This document shows positions 27,126 to 35,701 of a stretch of 57,850 nt of DNA, one piece after another. This DNA is from CAIKZJ01 sp964626015. GTDB lineage: Bacteria > Bacteroidota > Ignavibacteria > Tepidaquicellales > Tepidaquicellaceae. The notes beneath the pieces are model-generated. The model was not told the DNA's origin, made no database searches, and saw only the letters and a list, made by a program, of their open reading frames with translations. Position numbers and translations under genes: made by a program. The number at the start of each line of letters is the position of its first letter. The stretch's first letter is position 1. The stretch is from NCBI GenBank assembly GCA_964626015.1, contig CAZVCC010000013.1:1-57850 (forward strand), in the 5' to 3' direction.

Positions 27126-27506
27126 TTATTTCATCGAATGAAGTCCGAACATATTACCCTCTGTATCAATACATAATGAGCAAAACCCGTATTGACCGAT
27201 TGCAAATTTCGGCACCGCAACTTTGCCTCCGGCTTGCTCCACTCTGTTCTGTTCGGCAAGACAATCATCCGTCTCGAAGTAAACTAATGTGCTGTTACCG
27301 CCCGCTTTTATATCTGCCGATTGCACCAGTGCTCCTGTTGTATTGGGTGAACCTTCCGCGTAAGGAAATGCCGTCATTTTACAATTCATGCCCTCAGGCA
27401 CAGACATGACTGTCATTTCACTCGCAAATATTGTTTCGTAGAATTTTTTGGCTCTGTCCATGTCATTTACATAGATTTCGAACCATGTTACAGGATTGTT
27501 TTTCAT
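27126..27506 (-). CDS. VOC family protein (glyoxalase-like)
   Basis: 126 aa with the typical opening PVTWFEIYVNDMDRAKKFYE and closing QYGFCSLCIDTEGNMFGLHS. This subgroup (sometimes annotated as lactoylglutathione-lyase-like or PhnB-like) is common but mostly uncharacterised. First gene of the VOC pair, divergent from the second yjbQ gene. Confidence 0.88.
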   Translation of the reverse strand: MKNNPVTWFEIYVNDMDRAKKFYETIFASEMTVMSVPEGMNCKMTAFPYAEGSPNTTGALVQSADIKAGGNSTLVYFETDDCLAEQNRVEQAGGKVAVPKFAIGQYGFCSLCIDTEGNMFGLHSMK

Positions 27507-27675
27507 TTTTTCTCCTTTTAAGTTAATAAGAAAAGTTATTAAATTAACTGCTGTTCTCCTGTCAGTTAAATAGAATACAAATTTTTATTGCATTTCTCAA
27601 TTCAATTTTACTCTAAATATTCTCTTCAACTAAATTAGAATTTCTTACAGCTTAGGAATTTCCGCAAATTTCTTA

Positions 27676-27683
27676 TATTTTTG
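27676..27683 (+). promoter_or_regulatory. -7 promoter element (TATTTTTG)
   Basis: Matches TAnnTTTG and stands 17 bases before the TTG start of the second yjbQ gene, implying a very short leader. No good -33 element is visible. Confidence 0.4.
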
Positions 27684-27700
27684 TATTAGATTCGTTTACC

Positions 27701-28123
27701 TTGAAAATCATTCAAAAAGAAATATTGCTGAAAGCACGTACGAGAGGTTTTCATTTAATCACTAAAGAAATACTTGAAAACCTTAAAGAACTCAGCGAAA
27801 TCAAAAAAGGTATCGCAAATATTTTCATCCAGCATACCTCAGCTTCTTTATCAGTAAACGAAAATGCCGATCCCACTGTCAGACAGGATATGGAAACGTA
27901 TTTCAATATATCCGTTCCGGAGGATTCCGATTTCTATATGCATACTTTTGAAGGTCCCGACGATATGACGTCTCACATAAAAGCATCAATTATCGGCTCA
28001 AGTGTTAATATACCAGTTACAAACGGCAGATTTAACCTCGGAACATGGCAGGGAATTTATCTTTGTGAACACAGAAATAACGGCGGAAACCGGAAAATTG
28101 TCGTTTCGGTTTACGGAGAATGA
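27701..28123 (+). CDS. yjbQ: YjbQ / UPF0047 family protein (second copy), TTG start
   Basis: 140 aa. HTSASLSVNENADPTVRQDME contains the family histidine and DPTV motif, and the end has GTWQGIYLCEHR as in E. coli YjbQ. It is closer to the canonical YjbQ than the copy at 19030. The reading starts at TTG (27701), needed to include the conserved first strand (KIIQKEILL). A surface-protein gene follows 73 bases later on the same strand. Confidence 0.9.
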   Translation: MKIIQKEILLKARTRGFHLITKEILENLKELSEIKKGIANIFIQHTSASLSVNENADPTVRQDMETYFNISVPEDSDFYMHTFEGPDDMTSHIKASIIGSSVNIPVTNGRFNLGTWQGIYLCEHRNNGGNRKIVVSVYGE

Positions 28124-28196
28124 AATTTTATATAATTGGGAACATTTTACGGAAAAACAAGTTTTATTTAAATATTATTATAAACTAACTAAATAC

Positions 28197-29843
28197 ATGA
28201 AAAAACTATCACTATTATTGCTGCTTGTTCTTGTTTCGGGTTATATCAGTGCACAAACTGTTAACGAAAAGCTGGTCTTTGATGGTCTCAGGCCAGACCC
28301 TTACACTCTTTATGACTTTAGCTATGACATTAACACAAGCTCTTATGTTTACTCCTCTTATGATACCGTTACGCAAAAATCACGAGTCATAGGTAATAAA
28401 GGAAATTCGAATGAGTATAGTTATCTTCAGACGAGCGATATAGTTTATGATAACTCGGGAAATTACTTCGCCGTTGCTATTAACAATCGTAACGACGAAA
28501 GTTACACATCGGATTATTACTTCCTCAAAAACGGTAAAGAAATACTCTCAAGCAGTAACATACAATCGCCCATTCTTAAAAAAGACGACGGTATTTATTT
28601 TGTCGCTAATGTTAACGGCAAAGATACCCGTGTCAAATACAGCTTTACAGCCGAACAGCTTGAATATGGTAAAAGCTATGATACGATTTTCCTCGCTGCT
28701 ACGAGGGTTATGTATGGTGAGGGTGAACCTGCTTTTGAAATTGGCTTTACAAAAACCGGAAAAGAGTATTATGCAGCAAGCAGAAACGGCAAGCACATAT
28801 TCGTTGTCGGCGATACTGAATACGGTCCTTACGATGAAATACAGTACTACAACGCCTTCGAGGATAAAAATGGAGATATTTGCTTTGTCGCTAAAGAAAT
28901 CATTAATGGAAAAAATTATTACTCGGTAGTTCAGGGCGATAAAAAGTACAGTAAATTTGCAAACGTTTATCTTACTTCGGCATTTGATAAAGATAATATT
29001 CCCGTTTACTCTGCTTCGGAAAATTTCGACGAACTGTATCCTTCAGACGCTTATATCGTCAAAGGCAGTGAAATCATTAGCAGGAATTTCTCTAAAGGTG
29101 CTTTTGACATTCTTTTTACACCCTCGGGAAAGCTCGTGTACACCGGCTCTGACACACTTAAAGACGGTACATATATAACAAGATTGTTTATTGACGGAAA
29201 AGAATATGCATCCGCTAATTCAATATACAATATTACATTCTTCAATGACGACACCCCTTACTACTACGCATCCGACGCAAACTATAACACATCCTTGTAT
29301 AAGGGTAAAACAAAGATTTCCGATGATACATACTCAAACATAAATTCGTTTACTGTCAACAAATCGGGAGTTCTTTCTTATTCGGCGATGATTTACGGTG
29401 ATTACGATAAAGGCATTCCAAATAAAAGTTACTATATAATCGGGAATGAAAAATTCGGTCCTTTCGAAAATATATACGTAGGTGAATACGAAACCGTTTT
29501 GATGCTCGTTAATGACTTCGGCGATTATTTATATACTGCATCAAGTACAAAACTCGGCAGTGAGGGTGAGACTTTAACCAAGTATTCCGCAGTCGGCAAA
29601 ACATGGAAATCACCTGAATTTGATTTCATTGGTGACATGAAACTGTATAACAACGATTTTTACTACACAGGCTTCAACTATAACGACGAAGGCAGAATGA
29701 ACAGCAATATAATTTATAAAAACGGACAAAAAATTGCCGAATACAATTCTGTAATAAATTTAAAGATTGACGAGAAAAAAGGAATAATGTCATTCCTTGC
29801 TCAACGAGATAACAAAGTCTATTTTGTAGAAATTATTCTGTAA
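28197..29843 (+). CDS. secreted repeat protein of unknown function
   Basis: 548 aa from the ATG at 28197, which opens a clear signal peptide (MKKLSLLLLLVLVSGYISAQ); the longer frame back to 28002 overlaps yjbQ and is not used. The mature protein consists of short beta-rich repeats with a returning pattern of an Asn-Gly or Gly-Asn turn, aromatic strand and GPY/GPF motif (YGPYDEI, FGPFENI), suggesting a beta-propeller. No sorting domain at the C-terminus, so it may be periplasmic. Four bases separate it from the YKSEA-repeat gene, with which it forms an operon. Confidence 0.75.
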   Translation: MKKLSLLLLLVLVSGYISAQTVNEKLVFDGLRPDPYTLYDFSYDINTSSYVYSSYDTVTQKSRVIGNKGNSNEYSYLQTSDIVYDNSGNYFAVAINNRNDESYTSDYYFLKNGKEILSSSNIQSPILKKDDGIYFVANVNGKDTRVKYSFTAEQLEYGKSYDTIFLAATRVMYGEGEPAFEIGFTKTGKEYYAASRNGKHIFVVGDTEYGPYDEIQYYNAFEDKNGDICFVAKEIINGKNYYSVVQGDKKYSKFANVYLTSAFDKDNIPVYSASENFDELYPSDAYIVKGSEIISRNFSKGAFDILFTPSGKLVYTGSDTLKDGTYITRLFIDGKEYASANSIYNITFFNDDTPYYYASDANYNTSLYKGKTKISDDTYSNINSFTVNKSGVLSYSAMIYGDYDKGIPNKSYYIIGNEKFGPFENIYVGEYETVLMLVNDFGDYLYTASSTKLGSEGETLTKYSAVGKTWKSPEFDFIGDMKLYNNDFYYTGFNYNDEGRMNSNIIYKNGQKIAEYNSVINLKIDEKKGIMSFLAQRDNKVYFVEIIL

Positions 29844-29847
29844 AGCT

Positions 29848-30177
29848 ATGAAAAAATTAATATTATGTGCAGTATTTTTTACAGTGATGTTTGCATTTGC
29901 CGCTCTTGACGATGCTCAGTCACAGATAGTTTACATCACAAAATATAAAAGTGATGCTGATAAAATAATTTATGTATCCCGCTATAAAAGCGAAGCAAAC
30001 CTGATTGTCTATGAAAGCAAGTATAAAAGCGAAGCAGCACCTATGAGCGGTATCTGGTATTACACTAAGTATAAATCAGACGCAGACTGGAAAATATACT
30101 TCACGGAGTACAAAAGCGAAGCCGACATAATTGTGTATTTCACAAAATATAAAAGCGAAGCCGGCTGGAATAACTAA
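29848..30177 (+). CDS. small secreted protein with six YKS(D/E)A repeats (DUF6150-like)
   Basis: 109 aa. Residues 1-24 are a signal peptide. The rest is a tandem array: six copies of YKSDA or YKSEA, mostly at a 13-residue period, each followed by an aromatic/aliphatic strand (IIYVS, LIVYES, IYFT, IVYFT); one period is stretched to 16 by a PMSG insert. The pattern recalls the DUF6150 family, whose role is unknown. Alternating strand and charged turn suggest a small beta-solenoid or an adhesive surface layer protein. Start chosen 4 bases after the upstream stop. Confidence 0.8.
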   Translation: MKKLILCAVFFTVMFAFAALDDAQSQIVYITKYKSDADKIIYVSRYKSEANLIVYESKYKSEAAPMSGIWYYTKYKSDADWKIYFTEYKSEADIIVYFTKYKSEAGWNN

Positions 30178-30187
30178 GTTCTTACTA

Positions 30188-30226
30188 AAAGGGTTTGTGA
30201 CAAATTCGTCACAAACCCTTTATTTT
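30188..30226 (+). terminator. strong rho-independent terminator
   Basis: 14-bp perfect stem AAAGGGTTTGTGAC / GTCACAAACCCTTT with loop AAATTC, then ATTTTT. Ends the operon 10 bases past the YKSEA-repeat gene. Confidence 0.96.
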
Positions 30227-30660
30227 TAGCTTGCCCCTTACCCCAAACCCTCTTGCGGGAATTTTTGAACGAAAAATATAGTCTTCATACTACCAGTTTA
30301 GTGCCGATTTTAAGCTTTTGCCAGAAAACGAGCTAAAATACTACTTGATATTCCATATTTGGAGCCTGATTCAGGCTGTGAGTTGACTATGGGCATACTA
30401 CGGGCATACTGCGCGCAGGCTTAGAGCATGGTATGGACAAGGCATGTTAATGGGATGTTTATGGGATATTTATGGGATGTTAAAATAATTAATTGTATTT
30501 ACAGTAGATTATCGTATGCTTCTTTTTTATAAATCTTACGAAGCAAGTCACTCTAATATGACTATTATTAATAATCATTATAATTAACGTACGAAATATG
30601 GACGTGATAATCAATGGAAAAAGGAATTCCTTCCCGTTTCGCTTTGAGTCTAATTCAAAA
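30227..30660. repeat. non-coding region with short tandem repeats
   Basis: 434 bp without a gene. It holds a 15-base inverted repeat AGCCTGATTCAGGCT (30363-30377), two copies of GGGCATACT-type sequence around 30391-30410, and three tandem 11-bp units ATGGGATGTTT, ATGGGATATTT, ATGGGATGTTA (30450-30482). Origin unknown; it could be a decayed mobile or REP-like element. Confidence 0.55.
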
Positions 30661-31998
30661 TCATTTAAGGAGCACCATACGCTTCACATCAGTAAATTTA
30701 CCTATTGAAGAATTGCTGCTACGGACTTCTAATTTGTAGAAATACACTCCGCTTGATAATCCTTCTCCGTTAAATTCTGCACTATAAGATCCTGCATTAA
30801 GATTTTTATTCACAATTGTTTGTATCTCGCGACCCATCGCATCAAAGACCTTCAACGTCACAAACCCTTGAATTGGTAACACAAAGTTTATTTTGGTCGA
30901 AGGGTTAAACGGATTCGGATAATTCTGTGATAGATAATAATTTCCAATTTCTTCAATGTTATTCCCAATTCCTACATCAGTTCCGTTTGAAAACTTATAA
31001 ACGCTAAATCCGGATGCAAATGCAATTGTATCATTTACAAACACTATGGAGGTGATATTTCTTCCCCACCTCACTGTATCAAATACTCCTCCGCCGTTAA
31101 CAGTATAATAAATAGGAGCATTCGATAATCTGGAACCGCCTACCCAGCCGGTTTCAGGGTTTCTGAAACCAATTGCTTGCGATATATACGATGAATTTGA
31201 AAATATCATTTCATTGAATGTTGCCCCCTCATCTAATGTTTTAAGAAAGACCGACGGCGTTACCGCACCTTCAATAACAACACTACCGACAGTGTTGTCG
31301 TGATTAAAATTAATTTTAAAAGCACTAACACCAACAGCATTTGTTGTGTATCTATTAGACCAACTCGCACCGCCGTTACTCGTATAAAGTATCGCACCAT
31401 TTGAGTTAACAAGGTAATTTCCGTTCTTGTAACCCGCAGCTAATCCAACGTTCTCATTTAGAAACTTGATGTCTGATACACCAGTTAATAGTGTATTTAT
31501 GCCGGTTACAGCCCATGTTGTTCCGCCATCCGTTGTTTTTGCAATCTTTGGAATTCCCTGAGAATTACCGCAAACATAAACTAAGTTTGAATTCACTGCC
31601 GATATTCCGGGAAAAGCAATACCTTCCATAGATGGTATATTCAGCTTCGTCCAGTTAACGCCTCCATTAATTGTTTTGCAAATACCATTTGTTAATCCAC
31701 TCCAACCGGTTAATTCGTTGACGAAAGTAAGCTTATTAGAAAAATAATAGGATGAATCATTAAATATTAATAGCCAGTCAATCCCCCCGTTCGTTGTTTT
31801 GTAAACTTTCCCGCTGTGATGGTTTACCCAACCAGTCATTACATTTATAAAAGCCACGTCTTCATACGCATCGTAAGGATTCGTAAAGGTTGGTATATTT
31901 GAACATTTTTTCCATGATAGAGATTGTGAAGTTGCGATTTCACAAATCATGACTTGTGCTAAAACTATTGCCGCTAATAAAAATAATTTTGTTTTCAT
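30661..31998 (-). CDS. secreted YCF48/BNR-repeat protein with T9SS sorting domain
   Basis: 445 aa. Signal peptide 1-24. The body repeats the sialidase/YCF48 propeller wording: VYKTTNGGIDW, ICKTINGGVNWTKL, IAKTTDGGTTWAV, LYTSNGGASWSN and others, about six or seven blades, each with the Asp-box-like xTxxGGxxW. The last 90 residues are a type A sorting domain with YLSQNYPNPFNPSTKI and LKVFDAMGREIQTIV. It is the distant relative of the four propeller genes at 47-58 kb. Exported through the type IX system; ligand unknown. Confidence 0.88.
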   Translation of the reverse strand: MKTKLFLLAAIVLAQVMICEIATSQSLSWKKCSNIPTFTNPYDAYEDVAFINVMTGWVNHHSGKVYKTTNGGIDWLLIFNDSSYYFSNKLTFVNELTGWSGLTNGICKTINGGVNWTKLNIPSMEGIAFPGISAVNSNLVYVCGNSQGIPKIAKTTDGGTTWAVTGINTLLTGVSDIKFLNENVGLAAGYKNGNYLVNSNGAILYTSNGGASWSNRYTTNAVGVSAFKINFNHDNTVGSVVIEGAVTPSVFLKTLDEGATFNEMIFSNSSYISQAIGFRNPETGWVGGSRLSNAPIYYTVNGGGVFDTVRWGRNITSIVFVNDTIAFASGFSVYKFSNGTDVGIGNNIEEIGNYYLSQNYPNPFNPSTKINFVLPIQGFVTLKVFDAMGREIQTIVNKNLNAGSYSAEFNGEGLSSGVYFYKLEVRSSNSSIGKFTDVKRMVLLK

Positions 31999-32076
31999 TT
32001 CTTAGTTCCTTAAAAACGTAATTTATAAAATTTTTATATATTTAAATTATTTATTTCATTAATTTGACTAACATTT

Positions 32077-32094
32077 ATTGATTTTTCAATCAAT
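32077..32094. promoter_or_regulatory. inverted repeat upstream of the cysteine-rich gene
   Basis: ATTGATT / AATCAAT around TTTC, ending 33 bases before the ATG at 32128. Possible operator; weak because of AT-rich context. Confidence 0.25.
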
Positions 32095-32127
32095 GTAAAA
32101 TAATATTTAATTAAAAGTCAAGTCAAA

Positions 32128-32472
32128 ATGAGAATTGTTTTTAGTTTAATGCAAGTAGCTGCTGTCATGGTTGTTTTGTTTGTCGGCAATAACAATTCAG
32201 AGGCTAATATTACACCCAAAACAAACAACAAATCGACAGTCGATTCAACAAGAAATTTACCTTGTTGTAATATATTTAATCCATTTACACAAATCTGTTC
32301 TAATCCCACTGATTTGGTGAGTTATTTATGCATTGAAAATGGGATAGAAGTTGAGAAAATTATAACCTGTTCTTGTTGTAGGGGGATATGGCGTTATAAT
32401 AATTTTAATCCACCTACTGGGTTAAATTGCTTACCTCCCGGAACTGAATGCCGCAGTGAAATAGAAAAATGA
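32128..32472 (+). CDS. small cysteine-rich secreted protein
   Basis: 114 aa. Residues 1-27 are a signal peptide (MRIVFSLMQVAAVMVVLFVG). The mature part of about 87 residues has nine cysteines: a CC pair, two singles, a CSCC cluster, and two more near the end, with little regular secondary structure. That suggests a disulfide- or metal-stabilised peptide. No family recognised. It stands alone on the plus strand between minus-strand genes. The hydrophobic leader and cysteine pattern argue that it is real. Confidence 0.6.
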   Translation: MRIVFSLMQVAAVMVVLFVGNNNSEANITPKTNNKSTVDSTRNLPCCNIFNPFTQICSNPTDLVSYLCIENGIEVEKIITCSCCRGIWRYNNFNPPTGLNCLPPGTECRSEIEK

Positions 32473-32716
32473 TTACTAACATTGTAATTAACGATTTCGT
32501 GAGGAACCAGTCAAAAAAAGTTTTTCTTTAATTGCAGCTCCCTCTGACTCATGGAATGTTGTAATAATTTTTCTCGGTATTGATTTAAATTATTTAAAAA
32601 GTTTAATCAGATATATTAACATCTCTGTAACAAACACGATGATAGACTACATTAGTGTAAAAAACACTATAAAGTTCATTAACATTTCAGACTAGAATAT
32701 AACCTTATAACAGAAA
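32473..32716. other. short non-coding gap
   Basis: 244 bp, AT-rich; nothing beyond a weak AAAAAAG/CTTT inverted repeat after the cysteine-rich gene. Confidence 0.3.
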
Positions 32717-35485
32717 CTAATACCCGTTTATGAGTCCCTTCTTAACTGCGGGCACTCCGTCTTTCATCCATTCGGGCATCGGCTCGCCTTTCAGATAGTG
32801 GTCGAAGAACTGTTTCATGCGAATGGATAAATCAACCCTGTTCGGCCATTTAACAAGATTGTGCTCGTCACCGTTGTAGCTCACCATATAAACAGTTTTG
32901 CCGAGCCTCCTGAGCGATACGAAAAACTCAATTCCCTGCTGCCATGGAACTGCACCGTCGCCGTCGTTTGCCATTATCATAAGCGGCGTGTTTACTTTGT
33001 CCGCAAAGAATAACGGAGAGTTCTCAACGAATAAATCAAACTTCTCCCAGAGCGTACCGCCGATTCTGCTCTGCTCTTTTTCATACTGGAAGATTCTGTT
33101 TACACCCGATTCCCACCTGATACCGCCGTATGCACTCGTCATGTTCGAAACAGGCGCACCCGACATCGCCGCTTTAAAGAAATCAGTCTGCGTCACAAGA
33201 TACGCTACCTGATAACCGCCCCAGCTCTGTCCCTGCAATCCAATATTGTCTCTGTCAATAAACGAATACGTGTCCGCAAGATATTTGGCGCCGCTGACAA
33301 TCGCATTGTACGCGCTCTTTCCCGGATAGCCGACTTTGTATGAAATATCGGGAATAAAAATTATGTAACCATTGCTGTTGTACAAAGGAAAGTTGACGAC
33401 AGAACGGCTTGGATTCGGAATGGTATGCCCATGAAATCTGTTAGATGATATATCGTAGAAATATGTTATCATCGGATACTTCTTGTTTGCATCAAAGTTC
33501 TCGGGTTTAAGCAGAAGCCCTCGTTGTTCCGCACCCGCAGAGTCTTTCCAGTAAACCTGCTCTACAGTTCCCCAGTTGTAATCCTTCTGCTGCGGATTAG
33601 CGTCGGATATTTTCGTAATATTTGAGAAACTCATATCCGATTTCCATAAATCAGGAAATTCAATGTATGATGATTTCTGAAATACAAGCTTGTCCGATTT
33701 CTTTGCCTTGAACAAAGACACAAACTTATTGTCAAGACTTATTAACCTATTCTGCATTCCTTTGCTAACAGTCGCAGACCAAAATTCTTCCTGCCAGTTT
33801 GTTTCGTTGATTCCCTTTATAAGAAGCGGCTCATCAAGTCCTATGTTCGTTGAGTCGTAGTTAATCTTCTGAATTCTGTAAACAGTGTTGTTTTCTCTTC
33901 CTGCCGTTAGTTTCACCGGCTCGGAGCCGCTGACAGCCGGGAACTTCCATACATCAAATCTGTCATAGACTAACACATACTCATCATTCGTTGTCCACCC
34001 TGCAAAGCCGTAAGGATTTGGAATGTTCGGAACGTCATTTAACTCGTCATAGTACCTGACAGATAAATTATTAGTAAGCTGTGACTTTGTTCCGGTCTGA
34101 TTATTGTATATGTAAAAAGAGCTGTCAGCGTTATCGAACCACGTTATATACTTTCCCGTCGGTGAAATCGCATCGTTGTACTGCACGCTTTCTGCTACAA
34201 GCACCTTTCTTCCGTTCTTGTAGTTAATTGAATATAAATCCTTTTGTTCGGGCTGTATCCATGACTGCGAGCGCTTGTATGGATTCTCGTCTATTCCAAG
34301 ATAGTAATCTGTGTTACCGTTCTTTGGATATTTCACAGTCTCAAATTTCAGGTCTTCAATCTGATAGAAATTGTTCAAGCCCCTGTCGTACACCGCAAGG
34401 AATTTTTGCTTCTTTATTTTGTCAAGGTCGTGAAGCTGCTGAGTTTGAAGGTATGGATCCTGATAATTCCATACATCAACTTTATACTTTTCCTCATCAA
34501 GAAGCGAGTCTTTCGGCTCCGGCTGAAGCTTTGGAGCAGTATGAAAATACAGCTTGCTTCCGTCATCAGAAAACATCAAATCAGTGTACGGACTTACTTC
34601 CCACTCTGCATTAAGAAAAGCACTGTTGTTATCGGCAATCATACCAACTGACTTCATATCGCCGTAATAAAGCCCATACCTCTTAACCTTTGCCGTATCG
34701 GGCGAATGTATGAACGCAACCTGACTCCCTTTTGAATCAACTGTAATATCTTTTCCATACCCCTTCTTTGAAAATAGCAGCTCGGGTTTATCTGCATCCT
34801 TTTTAAATACGAAAACTTTTGTCGTGTCAACCTTACCCTTTATGAGCGATAAATAAACAAGAGCATCACCGTTCTTTGAGAAATTAAATTCATATACATC
34901 ATTGAAAGTTTTATTCGTACCCGTTACAGGATTCAGCACATTCAGCTCATATACATCAATATCACTTTTTGAAACAGTATCTTTCTTACTACCCTCGGGT
35001 GCTCTCATAAATGCAACAAGCTGAGAATTCTCTACCGGCAGCTTGAATGAAATAAGTCCCGAATATTTAAAACCCGGTTTCTTTATATCATTAAGTAATA
35101 CTACCGCAAAAGAATCTTTAGGAAATGTTTCCTTCTTCTTCTTAGCAAGTTTCAGCTTTCTCAACGAATCTTCCGGCACCTTGATTTTTAACGCTGCAAA
35201 GTCACTGTTCGAAGAGAAGGTGTTGTCATAACCCCTCGGAATTAATAATTCCTCATCATTCGATAAGTTCTTAAGGTTAAGAACACCGTCGCCTTTTTGT
35301 TTATTAATTTCAAAAGTCGTAAACTTTCCGTCGTTTGAAATTTTAACATTCTCAAGCCTCTTCCAGTCGTTATAAACTGAATGGTCAAGAATCTTCTTCT
35401 CACCTGAAATCTTATCCGACTCCTGTGCATTTAATAAGCTGCCCGATAAAACGAATAGAATTAAAAATAGTATATAATTTTTCAT
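32717..35485 (-). CDS. S9-family prolyl oligopeptidase-type peptidase
   Basis: 922 aa with a signal peptide (residues 1-20, ending NAQ), so periplasmic or surface. Residues about 35-640 are a beta-propeller gate; the C-terminal alpha/beta-hydrolase domain has Ser754 (GQSWGGY), Asp843 (NDGDGAVPW) and His875 (NGDEHNL). Such enzymes release peptides or dipeptides from short proline-containing or acylated peptides. Longer than classical oligopeptidase (about 700 aa) because of the extended propeller. Downstream gap is short and no operon partner is apparent. Confidence 0.92.
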   Translation of the reverse strand: MKNYILFLILFVLSGSLLNAQESDKISGEKKILDHSVYNDWKRLENVKISNDGKFTTFEINKQKGDGVLNLKNLSNDEELLIPRGYDNTFSSNSDFAALKIKVPEDSLRKLKLAKKKKETFPKDSFAVVLLNDIKKPGFKYSGLISFKLPVENSQLVAFMRAPEGSKKDTVSKSDIDVYELNVLNPVTGTNKTFNDVYEFNFSKNGDALVYLSLIKGKVDTTKVFVFKKDADKPELLFSKKGYGKDITVDSKGSQVAFIHSPDTAKVKRYGLYYGDMKSVGMIADNNSAFLNAEWEVSPYTDLMFSDDGSKLYFHTAPKLQPEPKDSLLDEEKYKVDVWNYQDPYLQTQQLHDLDKIKKQKFLAVYDRGLNNFYQIEDLKFETVKYPKNGNTDYYLGIDENPYKRSQSWIQPEQKDLYSINYKNGRKVLVAESVQYNDAISPTGKYITWFDNADSSFYIYNNQTGTKSQLTNNLSVRYYDELNDVPNIPNPYGFAGWTTNDEYVLVYDRFDVWKFPAVSGSEPVKLTAGRENNTVYRIQKINYDSTNIGLDEPLLIKGINETNWQEEFWSATVSKGMQNRLISLDNKFVSLFKAKKSDKLVFQKSSYIEFPDLWKSDMSFSNITKISDANPQQKDYNWGTVEQVYWKDSAGAEQRGLLLKPENFDANKKYPMITYFYDISSNRFHGHTIPNPSRSVVNFPLYNSNGYIIFIPDISYKVGYPGKSAYNAIVSGAKYLADTYSFIDRDNIGLQGQSWGGYQVAYLVTQTDFFKAAMSGAPVSNMTSAYGGIRWESGVNRIFQYEKEQSRIGGTLWEKFDLFVENSPLFFADKVNTPLMIMANDGDGAVPWQQGIEFFVSLRRLGKTVYMVSYNGDEHNLVKWPNRVDLSIRMKQFFDHYLKGEPMPEWMKDGVPAVKKGLINGY

Positions 35486-35701
35486 AATCTGAATTTAATT
35501 ATCTTTAAAAATATCTTGTAATTGCAAAAGTTACAATTCAATTATCAATAATTCCATGAAAAATAATTGCTAAATTGTATAATTTTTCATTAAATATTGA
35601 ACAAAATGGAAAGAAATGGAGTTTAATTTAATATGCACGAAAAACTTGAAAATGAATTTAAAGTTAAGTATAAGATGCTTAACTTGCATGATAATTAATA
35701 A

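Noticed and set aside
30363..30482. Possible CRISPR array or transposon end
   Set aside because: Units are 11 bp and directly adjacent with no spacers, no cas gene and no transposase frame nearby.
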